Of a stretch of DNA of 64,000 nucleotides, positions 9,190-20,219 are shown in pieces (the first letter of the stretch is position 1; each line of letters starts with the position of its first letter). A program made the translations under genes and the position numbers. A model generated the notes under the pieces. It was not told the DNA's origin and ran no database searches. It saw only the letters and a list, made by a program, of their open reading frames with translations. The stretch is from contig JAZHRO010000002.1 of NCBI GenBank assembly GCA_037157565.1, positions 31,826,501 to 31,890,500 on the forward strand, written 5' to 3'. This DNA comes from Thalassia testudinum. Its lineage: Eukaryota; Streptophyta; Magnoliopsida; Alismatales; Hydrocharitaceae.

Positions 9190-11950
9190 TGATGAAAACA
9201 TCGTCATTAGCCATATCTAGGTTTATTTAGTCATATTCCATCATTAAATGCTCCTACATAACCGTCAGAGAGCCTTAATTCACTGTAAATCCACTCTGAG
9301 AGAATAACAAGAAAATAGGGGTAAAACTGTCATTTTAATGACATATCTCAATTGTAGAACAATCATGGGATTTCTTAGGGGTTAATCAAAGGTCAAATGG
9401 TCATAAATGTCTAATAAGTGGGTCCGTGTAGACAGAAATGGATTTTTGCATGTTTCGAAAATTAAATGACATCTGAAACCCTAAAAACAGACCCGCTTGA
9501 CTCATTGAGGTTCTGGTCAGGGTAAAATTCACATAAACCCTCTAAAAATCATAGAGAAATGTTCTCTATGGTTTGCCATCTTCAAATTGATTATCAGAAC
9601 CTGCTTTGACCTAAAATAGAATCTCAATCGAACTCTTGCCCTAATTTGGGTTTTTACATAAATTACCCAGTCAAACGAGGTTAAAACCAAAATCCAACTT
9701 CACCATTGGATTCCTTGGTTCTAAATTAGATTTGTATCAAACTTTGGGCCCAATCTGAGAATGTTTCGACCTAGTTTGCACTTTGGTCCGAGTTTGATTT
9801 TCTTTATCTCACATGGCCCCTCACCTTTCGAATTTCTTACAAAAAATGCCCCATCTTTATCATCTTCTTCTTCAAACAGGTCCCTGCCACCCTAGAATCC
9901 TAATCCTACAACTCCAGTGAGCTTCATTTGGCAATATCTCTTTGATTTCTTGACGAATCCTTCTCAGATTTGAAAGAGGAATTCATCAAGAAATTAGCTT
10001 CCTTTTTAGCCAGATCTAAAGTCCCAAAAATTACCGAAATCCTCATGCAAATCATTCAAAGAGTTGGGTTTCCTACTCTAGAGAACCTTCCAAGGTTGAA
10101 AGCTTGGATTCCAAGCTTCAACGGCCCTCTACTGCCTATGTAAAGATCCCCAGGGCCTTCCCGTCCTCTCCAAGCTTGATTTTGGCTGGATCTACCCTCA
10201 TTTCCTCCCTCCTATTCCAGCCGAAAGGCTCCTCAAGCTCTGATGGCTATCCTTGTTGTATTCCCATAATACTGACGGTAGATCCTCCTTCCTCATCTTC
10301 CTCCGCGTCGTGCAATACCAACCGGCGTCTCTCTCTCTCCGTCATCGCCGTTACCACCCACTGGAGCATCTTCTTCCCCGACGCCGACATACCACCGACA
10401 CGGTCACTCTCTCCCCTTTGTCCATTAGATTAGGGTTAGTTTAGCTTCTTTAGATCCTTAGGTTAGTTTCCTACCCAAAAATCTCAAAAAGAACCCCTTG
10501 ACTCCACCGATCCCCTTGTCTTCTCCGCATCCAGTGACCACTCCGGTGAGGTGTTTCCACCACTACACAACGTCATCCGCCTCCCCAACACACCCACAAG
10601 CACCGCCGTCCCTCCACAAACAAAACCCTATCTCGATTCGCCTTCCCATCCACCCGAACCATCCGTCGAACAAACCCATCATCTCCGACCTATTCCACCT
10701 TCGCCAGCCACCTATACTCATCCTCGCAACATGCCACCACCACAGTTACATTCCATGACGTTCGATGAAGCTCCTGAACACTTCTGATGTGGCCACAAGG
10801 CTGTTTGCTTCTCTTCAGGTGTTTGTAGTCCACCACCATTATCAAAGAGCTTCAAGGAAGCTTCAAGATTGCTTCAGGACCTGCAAGCCCCAGGTGGAAG
10901 TCCCAGGCACTGCGGAACCCTCTCAGCAACACACGCAGTAGGTCAATTTGGAGCATTGACTTCTTCCCCGACCTCAATCAGAGCTATCTGCTGCTGCTAC
11001 AACGCACAGAGAAAAGGGACCAACTATAGTCCCACATCGTGGGATGAGAAGATGCTGTAACCAAATAAAGTGTTTTTCTGCAATAGGCTCTTTGCCTCAA
11101 GACACAGGGGGTGAGGTCCCCCACTTACCCACTGACGCCTTGCCCGTGGCACCACCACGCGGGCCTAGTCTGACCCGTTTACCCGCCTACGCTTGCTCAC
11201 AGCTTGGCTACTACCCACGCAGTAGCCCTGGTACCAAGTGCGCTCCTACCCAATACTCGACTACCCGGTTATCCCTGAGAGAGGAAGAGAAGGAAATAAA
11301 GAGAAAGCATGGGGTTTAGGGGGTTTTGCTCTGTTGTGTATTGGTTAACACTTAGCCAATTTTGTAAGGTGCCCCCCTATGCATAAGAGACAAAGCCAAG
11401 GAAAGAAAAGGGCAAGGTAGAGAAGCTGAGGAAGAAAGAAAGGAGAAGAAGAGGGCCTGTGCATGCAGAGAAAGAAGAAGAAGAAGAAGAGAAAGAGAAG
11501 GCAAGAAGCAGGCAGAAGAAAATCAAAGAGGAGTACTGTAGCAATGCCTCTTAAGATGTATGATTGCAGAATCAAATGTCTGATTATCTGCTCCTTCATT
11601 TGATTATATTTGAGTAATTGTTCTATGCATTAGACTTATAATTGGTGATCCAAATCATCATTATTTCGTCTAGATTACTTTTTACTCTTCATATACTCAT
11701 GCCATACATTGCATATTAGATTTTGAGTAATTAATTGTGCTTATTTACATTATATATTGAGATTAGCATGTGAATTCCATATTTGCTCCCAGCGAACGAC
11801 CTCGGACTTCATTTTTGACATTCAAGTTATAAATTTTATCTGTTGTTCGAGCTATTTTTGAGGAATTATTACTACAATGAACGCATCTTTTAAAACCTCG
11901 ATCTAGCGCATTACAACATTTTGGCGCCATTGCCAAGGATATGAACAACA
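9190..11950 (+). mobile_element. One-LTR relic of an Athila-like element: LTR plus PBS
   Basis: LTR from TGATGAAAAC (9190) to TTACAACA (11918), 2729 bp, diverged but collinear with the Ath LTRs at 20220 and 58988. It is followed by TTT, a tRNA-Asp type PBS (11922-11939, TGGCGCCATTGCCAAGGA) and 11 more internal bases ending ACAACA. The target duplication CAATC stands at 9185-9189 and again at 11951-11955, after these internal bases. The 3' LTR and the interior are missing. The G gag reading continues across the site. Confidence 0.85.
11922..11939 (+). other. PBS of the one-LTR relic
   Basis: The first 13 bases match tRNA-Asp complementarity with one change; the last five are decayed. It lies 3 bp after the LTR end, as in Ath and E1. 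Confidence 0.8.
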
Positions 11951-11962
11951 CAATCCCAAAGC

Positions 11963-12032
11963 TCAGCCATCTCCTTTGGAGGGAAATCATCGATGTGATA
12001 CCAGAACCTCTGAGTCTTGAAGTACTAGATGG
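11963..12032. repeat. 70-bp direct repeat, left copy
   Basis: Identical at every base I compared to 14699-14768. It is G gag sequence (minus strand). The two copies bracket the Tekay/Del-type LTR. Confidence 0.9.
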
Positions 12033-14698
12033 GAGGTGGCCCAGACGTTGGACCAGACGTCTGGGATCATATCCAGACGTCTGACCAAACGTCTGGGATA
12101 GTTTCCAGACGTCTGTAAAACAGTTATTTTTCGCACGAGAGATTCGTCTGCGCGCCTGGGCGCGCAGACTCATGATTCCTCTCTCTCTCTTTTTCCCTCT
12201 CTCTCTACGGCTGCAGACCTGCCGCGCACTCTCTCCCTCCTCCTCGCGCGGCCTTAAAAGGCCACGCCTCCCCTCCTGTCGTCTCCACCGTCCCCTTCCT
12301 CTTCTCCTTCCTGTGCGCGAGAGCGAGCGAGCGCGAGGGCGGCAGCGGCGGCCGCAGTGAGCGCGGAGGAGGTGCGGCGTGCGAGGGCGGGGCTCTGCCG
12401 TGAGGGCGAGCTCGCCGAAGCGGCTTGGCCGGCCAGCGGAGGGCGCAGGAGGTGCGGAACGACATGGAGAGGGACCTGCTGCGGTCTGAGAAGCAGACGC
12501 GCGAGGTGTGACGCAGGCGACGTCGCGAGCGGAGGCCGAGTGGTGCCCTGTTCTGGAAAAATTTCCAGAATCAGACGTCTGGGTTGATAGCCAGACGGAG
12601 AGGGAGACGTCTGGAAGATCTTACAGACGTCTGAAAGGTGAGTTTTCCGCTTTCTTCTTCCTTCCTGTCGACTGACCGTACTGAGGGAGGGAGTTGGCTG
12701 TGCACAGGCTCGGTGATTCGCCATCCAACGCGAATCAGACGTCTGGCTGTTGTACCAGACGGCGGAACGACCTCCAGATGTCCGGGGTGACCATAGGACG
12801 TCTGGGAGCTAGGCCAGATGTCCCCACAGACTTCTGGATGTCTGGGAAACCACGCTGAGTAGGTAATTCTCTGATCCACTTTTTAAGACGTCTAGAAGAA
12901 ATTCCAGACGTCTGATTTTGCACAGTATCATCTTTTTTGACCCGTTTAGGGCCCGTTCGGGCTCCGTTTTCCGCGATTCGAGTTGCGTTCTTTTCAGAAT
13001 TAATTCCTCTACCCGTCTACAGTAGCTATACACTATTTTGAGACTTTCCTTGTGTTTGATCCTTGTGATAGGACCTCGTTCAGTTGCAGTCTTGGGAGTC
13101 GCGGAGGCACGCGGGATTCCCGATCACGCCCCCATTACTCCCATTGTACCTGGTAGAGTGGCTTTAAGTTATTAATAAAATATGTTAAATTATGAAACCA
13201 TAAATAGAACCTAGGACATTTCATGAATCCTAGGAATGAGAAATAGATGGAATGATAGCTCCTAGGTGTTGCATGAATCCTAGGACTGGAAAACTAGATT
13301 GTATGATAGATCCTAGGATATGGCATGAATCCTAGGATGGGAAAACTAGTGGAATGTATAATACTGCAGTCTTGGAAAATGGAAAGAGATATAAAGCTGC
13401 CTGTAATTTGAATTAACAGCTGCCTGTTGTGAATAGATAACATGGTTGAGAACATGGATTGTAAGAATGTGAAATTGGAAAGTGAAACCTGGATGTTTGA
13501 GTAAAAAAGGATGGAACCCTACGGGGAAGTAGGAGTAGAACTCCTAGAAAGTGAATGGAATAGTTTTGGGGAAGTGAGCTGGCCCTTGAGTACGGAGTAC
13601 CAAGGAGAGCGACTGTCCCCCCTATTTAGTGTAGAGCGGAGCCAGCCGCCCTAGGGACCCGGGGTTAGGACTGGCCACTCTGTACCGACTTGCTGGCCCT
13701 CGCGTACGTAGTACCGAGGAGAGCTACTAGTGTAGGGAGGTACTAGCTACCCCACGGGCCCCGGGGTTCTGCTAGCCTCCCACACCGACTTGTTAGGCTC
13801 GCTGGGGCAAACCAGGGTAGTCAGGCGAGGGTGCGCGGACTGTGGAGGGGCAAGGCCCCGGTTTGGTTACTGTGGAGGGGTTGGACCCGTGTTACTAAGA
13901 GGGCTCTGCCCTGTACTTGTTCCGTGCTGTGCTTTGGGCGCACCCGTTAACGGAAATGACTGACCGCGTGCCAGTACGGGTTAGCTACCTGTGCGTTTAT
14001 CGCGCGTGCCGTAGTCACCGTTACGTCTGTCAGTGACCTTGGGGTGGTTGACTGAGGGTAGGATCACCACGGGGGACTCTCCCGGCCAGGAGAGCACCAC
14101 GTGCTACTTCTACTTTTTGGAAAAGACTGCAATCAAGATCGTTCCCACGAGGAACATTCGAGATCAAGTAAAAGATCTGAGAAATAAATGAAATAGTGAG
14201 ACAATTGAAAGATGTAAATAAAGAAAGTAATAAAACATAACAGCTACTGTACACTCTACTGTTGTCTTTAGTTTTAGTTGCCACTCTACTCAGCGTTTTG
14301 CTGACGTGTTACACTCGTTACCTTTTTCAGGACCAGGTGTTGAGCAGCCAGGGTCAGCGGCTGCAGAGGACGCTGGGCCGAGTAGGGTCCAGTAGAGTTA
14401 CTTCTGTCTTTTGTACCTCTTTGTTCCCGTTATAGTGAGTAGTTCTTGTTTCCGCTGTACTTTTCTTTACCTGCAGTTCATGTTATATGATAAATGTTGT
14501 TCTACTGTTGTGGTGGTATATACTGTAGTAGTTTCTTTCCTTACTGCTGTACTTTCTTACTGTTAGTTATATTCATGCTGAATGTGGTTTATTTTACTGC
14601 TCTTTTGGTTACTTCCTCGTTGGACGACTAGGTCTTGGGATTAGTCGAGTCGGTCCAGTTCTCGTGTCTCGTAGGGACTCGGGAACCAGGTCGTTACA
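12033..14698 (-). mobile_element. Tekay/Del-type (chromovirus) solo LTR
   Basis: Read on the minus strand it starts TGTAACGACCTGGTTCCCGA, the characteristic start of Tekay/Del chromovirus LTRs. It later contains the GGGGGCGTGATC and AAACGGAGCCCGAACGGG type blocks typical of those LTRs. The far end is unclear: TGGGAGG at 12030 could supply the terminal CA. There is no PBS, coding region or second LTR. The flanks are not a 5-bp duplication but a 70-bp one (11963-12032 and 14699-14768). A GC-rich, CT-rich stretch at 12165-12540 gives spurious open frames on both strands. Confidence 0.75.
12042..12914. repeat. CAGACGTCTG array, 20/12-bp spacing (Tekay/Del LTR)
   Basis: Copies start at 12042, 12054, 12074, 12086 and 12106 (steps 12, 20, 12, 20), then 12572, 12592, 12604 and 12624 (20, 12, 20), then 12736 to 12835 mainly at 20, and a last pair at 12885 and 12905 (20). 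Seven are perfect decamers and the rest imperfect. GACGTC is a C-box type bZIP core. Confidence 0.85.
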
Positions 14699-14768
14699 TC
14701 AGCCATCTCCTTTGGAGGGAAATCATCGATGTGATACCAGAACCTCTGAGTCTTGAAGTACTAGATGG
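14699..14768. repeat. 70-bp direct repeat, right copy
   Basis: Right partner of 11963-12032. It continues into the rest of the G gag core. Confidence 0.9.
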
Positions 14769-15329
14769 CTATAGCATCGTGAGGACTCTTGCACTTAAAG
14801 TACTGAGTCTTGAACCAATCCAGATAAGATCGGAAAGACTTTTCCTTCCTCTGCCAGATCTTTAATAGCCTCTAAGGGTTATCTCTGATTCGTTGTTGAC
14901 AGACAAAATATTGGCAAAACTTGTCAGCTAACTCCTAAAAGCATGTGATTTGCCTCACCTGCAATTCATTGAACCACTCATGGGCCATCCTAGACAAGTA
15001 GGACGAGAATCCCCAACAGAGGACCTTGTTTAGGCATCCGTGGACCAACATCATTTGCCGGTAACTTCTTATGAAGCTATTATGGTCTGTCGTTCCATCG
15101 TATTAAGTCAGAACCGGTTGCTTGAACTTCTCGGGGAGAGAAGCAGTCATCACTTCTTTTGTGAAGGAGTAAGTGTTTATGTACGCCTGAGGCCTCATAC
15201 CTCTCATGGCTCAAGCGACTTGGCGGATAATCTCAGGGATCGAGATGAGGCCCTACCATCGATCACTAGGGGATGAGCCCCTAAGTGCTTGCTCAACTCT
15301 CTTGGAGGTGGGAGGGGACCTTTGGTGGA
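14769..15329 (-). pseudogene. G: gag core (capsid-like) remnant
   Basis: The minus strand reads the Ty3/gypsy Retrotrans_gag core: a DGTTDH motif, SFIRSYRQMMLVHGCLNK, SYLSRMAHEWFNELQ and ELADKFCQYFV. It corresponds to the usual D-G-T-x-D-P...M-x-L...A-x-x-W-F...L-A-x-x-F pattern. It has an in-frame stop after ITCF and is interrupted by the solo LTR at 15330. This is the best-preserved piece of G and fixes its orientation. Confidence 0.8.
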
Positions 15330-16826
15330 TGATGTAAACACATTTGTTGAGGGTAAAATGCCTATTCATGCATGTTTTTAGGCTTAGATTTGCATTTCAT
15401 GTGATAAATATTGCATAGCATACATCATTCTGCATTTAGAGTAGTTGTATATAATTTAGGTTAGTTGTATCTTTTTTGTGGTTAGGAGAGAAGCATATTT
15501 ATTTTGGAGCCTTCGATTGATGATCCAACCGTACGGATCTGATCAAGATGACGATCGTAGTCCAATGCCTCTGAAATCACCTCGATTGGAGTCCCGTAGC
15601 ACCACATGCAGTCCGAGGAATATCAACGGCCAAGGGACTAGGAAACAAAATTTGAAGTTTCAAATGATAAATTCGACTGCACAAATGGATTCGGGTCGAC
15701 TATTGCAGCATAATGGCATGAAAATTTACTCAATCCGACCTCTGTAGTAGCCCCTACAATAAGAAGATGGATGGCCCAGATTGCGTCACGTGGCGCAGCC
15801 CAGGCCGCCAACGCACGCACGTAGTAGTGCAGGTGCACGCGCAAGCCCACAGGCGCGCATGTGCGTAGTGCCAACGTGTGGGCGCGCGCGTGCGCGGTAA
15901 GGCAGGAGCGCGGCGCCAGTGTAGCGTGAGGTTGACTACTGCGACGCATGAGTTGGACTTACAGCGATGCTTACAGCTGTCGATAATTCATCGCATGCTA
16001 GCAAAGCCAGCTAAGGGCGTGAGTGGAGGTGAGTTGTCTACAGCAACGTTTCCAGTGACGGTCTAAAGGTCGCTAAAGGCCCTTTTTCCATTTTTAGCCT
16101 CTTCTCCCCCTCTATAAAAAGACCTAACCCCCTCCCTTCCAAGCCATCTCTACCTACTCTACTCCCACCTACTCCCAAGCTCTAGCAAGCCTACCAATGC
16201 TCCATTAGAGCTTGTTCTCAAGCTCCCAAGGTGCCTATTAGTGTAGCGAACCTCTGCCCCACCAAATACTCCTCCAACTTCCCATCTCCCTTCATAGGTC
16301 ACCTTGGAGCTATCCTCCCACCTCCATTCCGGTAGCAGATCACCTCCGTCTCCTCACCTCCATTGTGGAGCCACGCCGAAGCTTTCCTCAACATGACGTC
16401 CTCCTACATCTCACCTCCATCGTCCCGCTCCTCACCTCCTTCATCCGAGCTTCCGCCAGGCACCGTCGTCTCACTGAACAGCCGATTCGGGAGATTTCCT
16501 CTCACCTCCCTCTCTTTTTATGCTTTCATAGTAGATTGTAATAAACATTGGATTGATATATATACCATTTTCGTTCCTCATCTCTATCTTGTGATTCATT
16601 TGCTTGTCTTTTATTTCAAAAACACAAAAAAATAACAAAACCCTAAAATACCAAAAAGAAACGAATCAAAGCACGGTTTTCACATAAAGTAAATGTCGCT
16701 TCTCTGTGCTCGACCCGAGACTCCCTTGAAGTTTCAGTATAAATTTTATTTGATCGACGTGTTTTGCAACTACGACGATGGGTTACTTGTAACCCCGATT
16801 TCTAACACGCAAAACATGCCCGACCA
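15330..16826 (+). mobile_element. Solo LTR of the E1 family
   Basis: 1497 bp from TGATGTAAACACATTTG to CGACCA, flanked by GTGGA at 15325-15329 and 16827-16831. It is homologous throughout to the E1 3' LTR (3344-4848). TATA box CTATAAAAAG lies at 16112-16121. With no PBS or PPT and a perfect duplication it is a solo LTR. It sits in the gag region of G. Confidence 0.95.
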
Positions 16827-17318
16827 GTGGACCAGGAAGGACCTTACCCTTCTGGCTACTAAGCTTGCATTTTATTTTTTTGATCTGTTCGTGCAAGTGG
16901 GCATTTTCTTCTTCCACCACACGATGCCACTTCAGCTGGTCATCAGTGGGGCTTGAACTTTGAGGCTCTTCTTGCTAACATTCCATTCGATCCATCATTA
17001 GCCAAATCTCTTATAGTTGCTCTACCACCATCTGCTGCTTGGCCCTTAGGGATGCCAGCTTCGCCTCATATTCATCCTCCTTTGCTTGCATACTGAGAAG
17101 AGCATCCTTTGGAGGGCCCTCCTGACGGGGGGGATCCTGAAGCATGCTTGGTGGCCTTACCTCCTCATCTTTGCTTAGCCTGGAGGGTTGCTAGAGCTTC
17201 CTTGACATGGAAACACTGGACTCTGCTAGGCTAGGCTTCTCAGAGTTAGCACAAGAATAGTGGTGTGAAGAAGGAGACATAGTAGGAGGGATGTAGTCGA
17301 AGAATGTAGTACTATTTG
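16827..17318 (-). other. G: gag N-terminal region and leader
   Basis: Lies between the gag core and the PBS of G on the minus strand. It is rich in pyrimidines on plus (purines in the sense strand), as expected for the charged N-terminal part of Tat-type Gag. No frame stays open and no domain is recognised. Confidence 0.45.
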
Positions 17319-17338
17319 TTTCCCACAGACGATGCTAA
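17319..17338 (-). other. Degenerate PBS of G
   Basis: Plus strand GTTTCCCACAGACGATGCTA. The minus strand resembles the TGGCGCCGTCTGTGGGAAAC PBS common to Tat/RIRE2-type gypsy elements, with three changes at the 5' end. It separates the gag leader from the LTR. Confidence 0.65.
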
Positions 17339-17340
17339 TT

Positions 17341-17700
17341 GAATGAGGACCTTAGAATAGGAACCTCGAATCAACGAACAATCACAAAGAAAATGCACGC
17401 ACAAAGTTTGATGACCCAGTTCCACTAGGGAAAGGTGTACATTAGGGGGAGTATAGTACTCCCAATATGCACTAGAATTTGGGTGGTACAAAACTCTTTG
17501 TTTCTCTCTCTCTGATTGCATAAAAAATAATAGCTAGTATACCCCCAGTATTTATAAACTGGGGTTCTCGTAGTTGCAGGCTTCTTTTTCTATTCATGCG
17601 ATCTCAGGATTCTAACCGACAGAATATCATGATCCAATTCTATTCTTTGTGCGATTCCTCTCAGTGGCAGTGACGAGCATGTCAGTTGGTGGTCTTCAAG
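17341..17700 (-). mobile_element. 5' LTR of G (minus), far limit uncertain
   Basis: Begins on plus with TGAATGAGG next to the PBS. It contains a minus-strand TATA box (TTTATAAATAC within 17549-17560). I cannot fix the right end because the partner LTR is outside the window; about 17700 is a guess. Confidence 0.5.
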
Positions 17701-18640
17701 AATGACCCACCCTCTTGTCAATTATGCGGATCTGAGTAAAGGGATTCATCTTGGGGGATTGGGTTTTCACTACTTGCCGGGCAACCAAATCCTCCATGTG
17801 GCCTGACTCATGAGGTGATTTTTCTACCCTCATTACCGCGTGACCTAAACACAATTGGATGACAGGCATGGCCCTAAGGTACCGTTTGTTTAGAGGAATT
17901 GAATTGGTGGGATTGAAAAAAAAGGGCACGGGTTTGTGCCTCAAACATGGTATAGAGAGGGTCTTTTGTTTGTTTAGGTGGAAGTGGCAATGGAGGGATT
18001 GGAAGGAGTAGTCCCTCATTTGGCAAAGATGGAGCATTTTTTAAAGGGATAGGACATGGAAGTAAAGTAAAGGGATACAGAGTTCACCAATGAATTTACG
18101 TGCATTCGCAACGAGCGACATGTCGAAAAGCACGATCGAATTTGAAAAAGAAATTAGAAACACCAGTGAATTCAAAGAGACAGTATATAAACCATTTTCG
18201 AATACATAACCAACACCCAATGCATACCATCGGTGAAGTTGCCAGCCTTGAGCAAATCACGTCCACTGACAATCGCAAAAGGTACTTCATCGAGTAAGCG
18301 ACGATGTTGTTGGAGCGAAAGCTGGGACAGAGGACAATGGCAAGTAGCAACAGCAAGGGTAACAGCAACAAGAGCATCCAAATAATGTACGCTTGTGGGA
18401 ATGGTATGGAGAAGATGTCGATGAGTGTTGAGTTTAAGATTGGATTGTGCGAGCAAGTTAGCAAGTGTGGAGTTCATCGTCATTTTAGAATAAGGAAATG
18501 TTGCGGGAGCTTCTTCTGTCAACTACATGCATATTTTCATTTGTATAATACATTGGTGTGTTAGGGATATTTGGATTGGAAGGTCTACCATTTGGTTGAC
18601 ACGATCCACCGGTGTATTTTTCTGTGTGAAGTATGAAGTC
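17701..18640. other. Unassigned stretch between G and the palindrome array
   Basis: Contains two similar segments with the word TTTGTTTAG (about 17886 and 17968). A minus frame at 18172-18522 reads plausibly but matches nothing I know. No LTR, TIR or gene can be supported. Confidence 0.4.
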
Positions 18641-18658
18641 ACAAAGGGATGGTTGAAG

Positions 18659-18973
18659 AATACACCAGTGCATTCATGGAGCACAACTCAACTCTGTATT
18701 CATTCAATACACTAGTGCATTCGATTAATACACCATTGTATTTGACAAATACACCCATGTATTATATAAATACCCCCGTGTGTTAGTTAAGTATTTCGGT
18801 GGTGTAGACATATACCCCGGTGTATTATATGTATACACCGGTGTATTATTCTAATACACCAGTGTATCATAGGAATACACTAGTGTATTCTCAAAATACA
18901 ACAGTGAACTTGACCAATAAACCAGTGTATTCTTTCTATCCACTGGTGTATTCCTGTGAAAACATTGGTGGAT
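18659..18973. repeat. Palindrome array, 21-bp period (left)
   Basis: The 16-mer AATACACYAGTGTATT, a palindrome, recurs with starts at 18706, 18727, 18748, 18769, about 18790, 18811, 18832, 18853, 18874, 18895, 18916, 18937 and about 18958. The step is 21 in nearly every case. The units are diverged but the phase is kept. The array lies just upstream of the pseudogene at 19010-20219; a matching array lies downstream of its other half. Confidence 0.9.
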
Positions 18974-19009
18974 GAAGCATATATAATAAGTCGATGTTTG
19001 TACCTCAAG

Positions 19010-20219
19010 AAGGTGGATCACAGATGCACACTCGTATAGATCAAAAGAGCACTGAAGTATCTCAAGGATGACGCTGTTGAGTCATATGAAAGGACTCCAT
19101 TCACTATCCTCATTGAGAATGAGAAGTACTTCCCTCAATACAAAGATAGGGAATTGTATGGGCATCTGGTGGATGCTTATGATGTGGAGACGAAGAAGTT
19201 TCACTTTGGTGAGCTCATGCTGAAGCTAACTGCTAACCATATTGAGAAGATGATAGAGTTGAAGAACCAAGGAAGGAAACTTGCCTTTGTTGATGGGAAG
19301 AGTAATGTGAAATACAGGCCGAATATTTGGATGGCAAACTTCTCCACTGTTAAACCTAAAGTGATGGTTGTTGTGGAGAAATTATATGAATTACATCTAG
19401 CTAGGAAGAAGGGGAAAAGGAAGGTGGAGGGAAAAGGGAAGGAAATGGTTGATTAGAGAAGTGAGGATGTGGTGAAAGAGACGAAGCTCTTGCTTCACAT
19501 CACCCTTGGGTCTTTCCTCTTCCCTTATGGCAACCAAGCCATCATTACTTCAGTTTTTGATACCGTGAAGGATCTACAATCGCTAAATGAGTTCAATTAG
19601 GCTGAGGTGATACACGATTTTCTACACAAAGGGCTCCAAGAGAATAATTGAAGGAGCAAACACATCTGAAAGGTTGTGCCATTCTATTGTTGATCTGGGC
19701 AATCGAGATGTTCAAAATTAGTGACCTAATTAATTTAGAGGCTTATCTTGTGGTTCAAAGATATAACCAAGAGAAGACATTCATGGAGCACGTGAAGAAT
19801 GTCAATCTGAATTTGAAAAGAGCCACAAAGGATAACTTAAGGGAATCACCATTTGGAGATCCCTATGTGGAGAAGGGTGTGAAGTAAAAATTCGATGGAC
19901 CGGTTGAGGTTTATGGGAGGATGAAGAGGAAGGCTGAGGAGAGGTGAGTAAGGTAGGTGAGGGTGCTGTTGGGATGGAGGAAGTTGTTGGGAAGAATGAA
20001 AGGCAAAAGAAAATTTTGGTCAAGCAAAGCTACTTGACCTACCTTGAAAACAAAATAAAGAAGTTGAGAGTGAAGAATTATTAGTTAGGAGTGAAATTGA
20101 TGAAGCTAAGAAGGGGTAAGGTGGAGGAGGGAAAGAAGGAACACGAAGTGGATGTGCAGGTCGGTTTGAATGACAATGATGAGGGGAAGGAGGAGGAGGA
20201 TAAAGTTGAGGAGAGGGAG
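19010..20219 (+). pseudogene. Plant mobile-element type gene, left part, split by Ath
   Basis: Successive plus frames read as one protein. Segment one (19100-19456) contains ELYGHLVDAYDVETKKFHF and PNIWMANFSTVKPKV. Segment two has LLLHITLGSFLFPYGNQ and AEVIHDFLHKGL. Segment three (19648-19887) has GCAILLLIWAIEMF. The last part is a coiled-coil-like, K/E-rich tail starting about 19970. The LLxxxLGSFLFPYG...VxDLxxL...AExxHxFL...GCxxLLxIWAxE pattern resembles the DUF1985/plant-mobile-domain type proteins of plant transposons; this is from memory of the pattern and not certain. At least two stops and a frameshift are present. At 20219 the frame runs into the Ath LTR and resumes, in frame, at 61749. 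Confidence 0.55.

Noticed and set aside
12205..12724. Frames on both strands in the GC-rich part of the Tekay/Del LTR
   Set aside because: Low-complexity CT and GAGC runs; no conserved motif and inside an LTR.
12025..14703. A normal 5-bp target duplication for the Tekay/Del LTR
   Set aside because: CTAGA on the left and TCAGC on the right do not match; only the 70-bp repeat is supported.
18172..18522. 116-codon minus frame with a protein-like composition
   Set aside because: I recognise no family, and a plus frame overlaps it. Left as unassigned sequence rather than called a gene.
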